Assembly (NCBI GenBank): GCA_913776795.1
Contig: CAJYRH010000173.1
Span: 1-5,223, forward strand
DNA from: an uncultured Pseudorhodoferax sp.
Lineage (GTDB): Bacteria > Pseudomonadota > Gammaproteobacteria > Burkholderiales > Burkholderiaceae
Direction: 5' to 3'
DNA: 5,223 nt
Position numbers and translations under genes: made by a program. The notes below the pieces were generated by a model. That model was not told the DNA's origin and searched no databases. It saw only the letters and a program-made list of their open reading frames with translations. Of the stretch, positions 5,125 through 5,223 are shown in pieces; the stretch's first letter is position 1, and every line of letters begins with the position of its first letter.

Positions 5125-5223
5125 GGCGCGATGGTGGCAGCGTCCTGCCCCGCGTGGAACTGCAAGGTGCACATGCGCGCCTTGCACGCCGTGCAAGTCG
5201 GTCGCCGCCACCTCAGGCGGCAG
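5125..5223. other. Right-edge upstream region
   Basis: This is 99 nt upstream of the nitroreductase gene to the window edge. It holds the palindromic half-sites described at 5161-5197. A + strand frame from 5131 is open to the window end, but its sequence (MVAASCPAWNCKVHMRALH...) matches no family I know, so no gene is called. A divergent regulator beyond the edge is plausible. Confidence 0.4.
5181..5197. promoter_or_regulatory. Perfect 17-bp palindrome, candidate operator of the nitroreductase gene
   Basis: CTTGCAC GCC GTGCAAG is a perfect 7-3-7 inverted repeat upstream of the nitroreductase start. A further half-site, TGCAAGG (5161-5167), is inverted relative to CCTTGCA (5180-5186), so three TGCAAG-type half-sites lie within 37 bp. 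This is the arrangement expected for a dimeric repressor or activator (MarR, TetR, HxlR, MerR or LysR type). No -10 could be assigned with confidence. Confidence 0.45.

Noticed and set aside
5125..5211. 29-residue N-terminal extension of the nitroreductase
   Set aside because: The residues do not resemble the family and the palindromic operator-like sequence lies within it; ATG 5124 fits better.
1..5223. CRISPR array, tRNA/rRNA, transposase or toxin-antitoxin pair
   Set aside because: No spaced direct-repeat series, cloverleaf, transposase motif or paired small genes were seen on either strand.

Overview
The window is GC-rich with G/C-biased third codon positions. Its gene content (L-threonate dehydrogenase family, PA2169-type four-helix-bundle protein, membrane-anchored phospholipase D, PnbA-like nitroreductase) fits a betaproteobacterium, most likely Burkholderiales (Comamonadaceae or Alcaligenaceae type). 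That placement is inference from protein style; no rRNA or other taxonomic marker is present.

Layout from left to right. (1) On the + strand, the 3' part of dtd (D-aminoacyl-tRNA deacylase) overlaps an LtnD-like L-threonate dehydrogenase gene by 19 nt; the two look co-transcribed. (2) A strong GC hairpin (1241-1263) lies between ltnD and the convergent minus-strand gene. (3) That minus-strand gene (1289-2089) fuses a MOSC domain to an MGMT/ATL-like winged helix. Its 5' part contains a perfect 59-bp inverted repeat with a 27-nt spacer (1879-2023). (4) Divergently, on +, is a PA2169-family (DUF2383) four-helix-bundle protein (2226-2786) with a clear Shine-Dalgarno. (5) Convergent to it, on the minus strand, is a two-HKD phospholipase D/cardiolipin-synthase-like protein with one N-terminal membrane anchor (2885-4168). 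(6) Further right on the minus strand is a nitroreductase (4411-5124), with a perfect 17-bp palindrome upstream at 5181-5197 that looks like an operator.

The standout is the 59-bp palindrome inside the MOSC gene. One arm plus the loop encodes the conserved part of the MOSC domain (GDRDFGR to RQVLI); the other arm is its inverted copy. An 8-bp direct repeat (CGCGGCGT on the minus strand) occurs twice, 50 nt apart. Removing exactly one 50-nt unit joins an upstream reading frame (ATG at 2076) to the MOSC frame as a continuous 245-residue protein. The simplest reading is a templated, fold-back inverted duplication of 50 bp that frameshifted the gene. A second ATG 13 nt upstream happens to be in the post-insertion frame and could still permit expression.

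The other genes look like ordinary accessory housekeeping: proofreading of charged tRNA, sugar-acid oxidation, a stress-type bundle protein, phospholipid or envelope metabolism, and flavin-dependent reduction. I see no tRNA, rRNA, CRISPR array, transposase or phage gene, and no multi-gene defence-type system.
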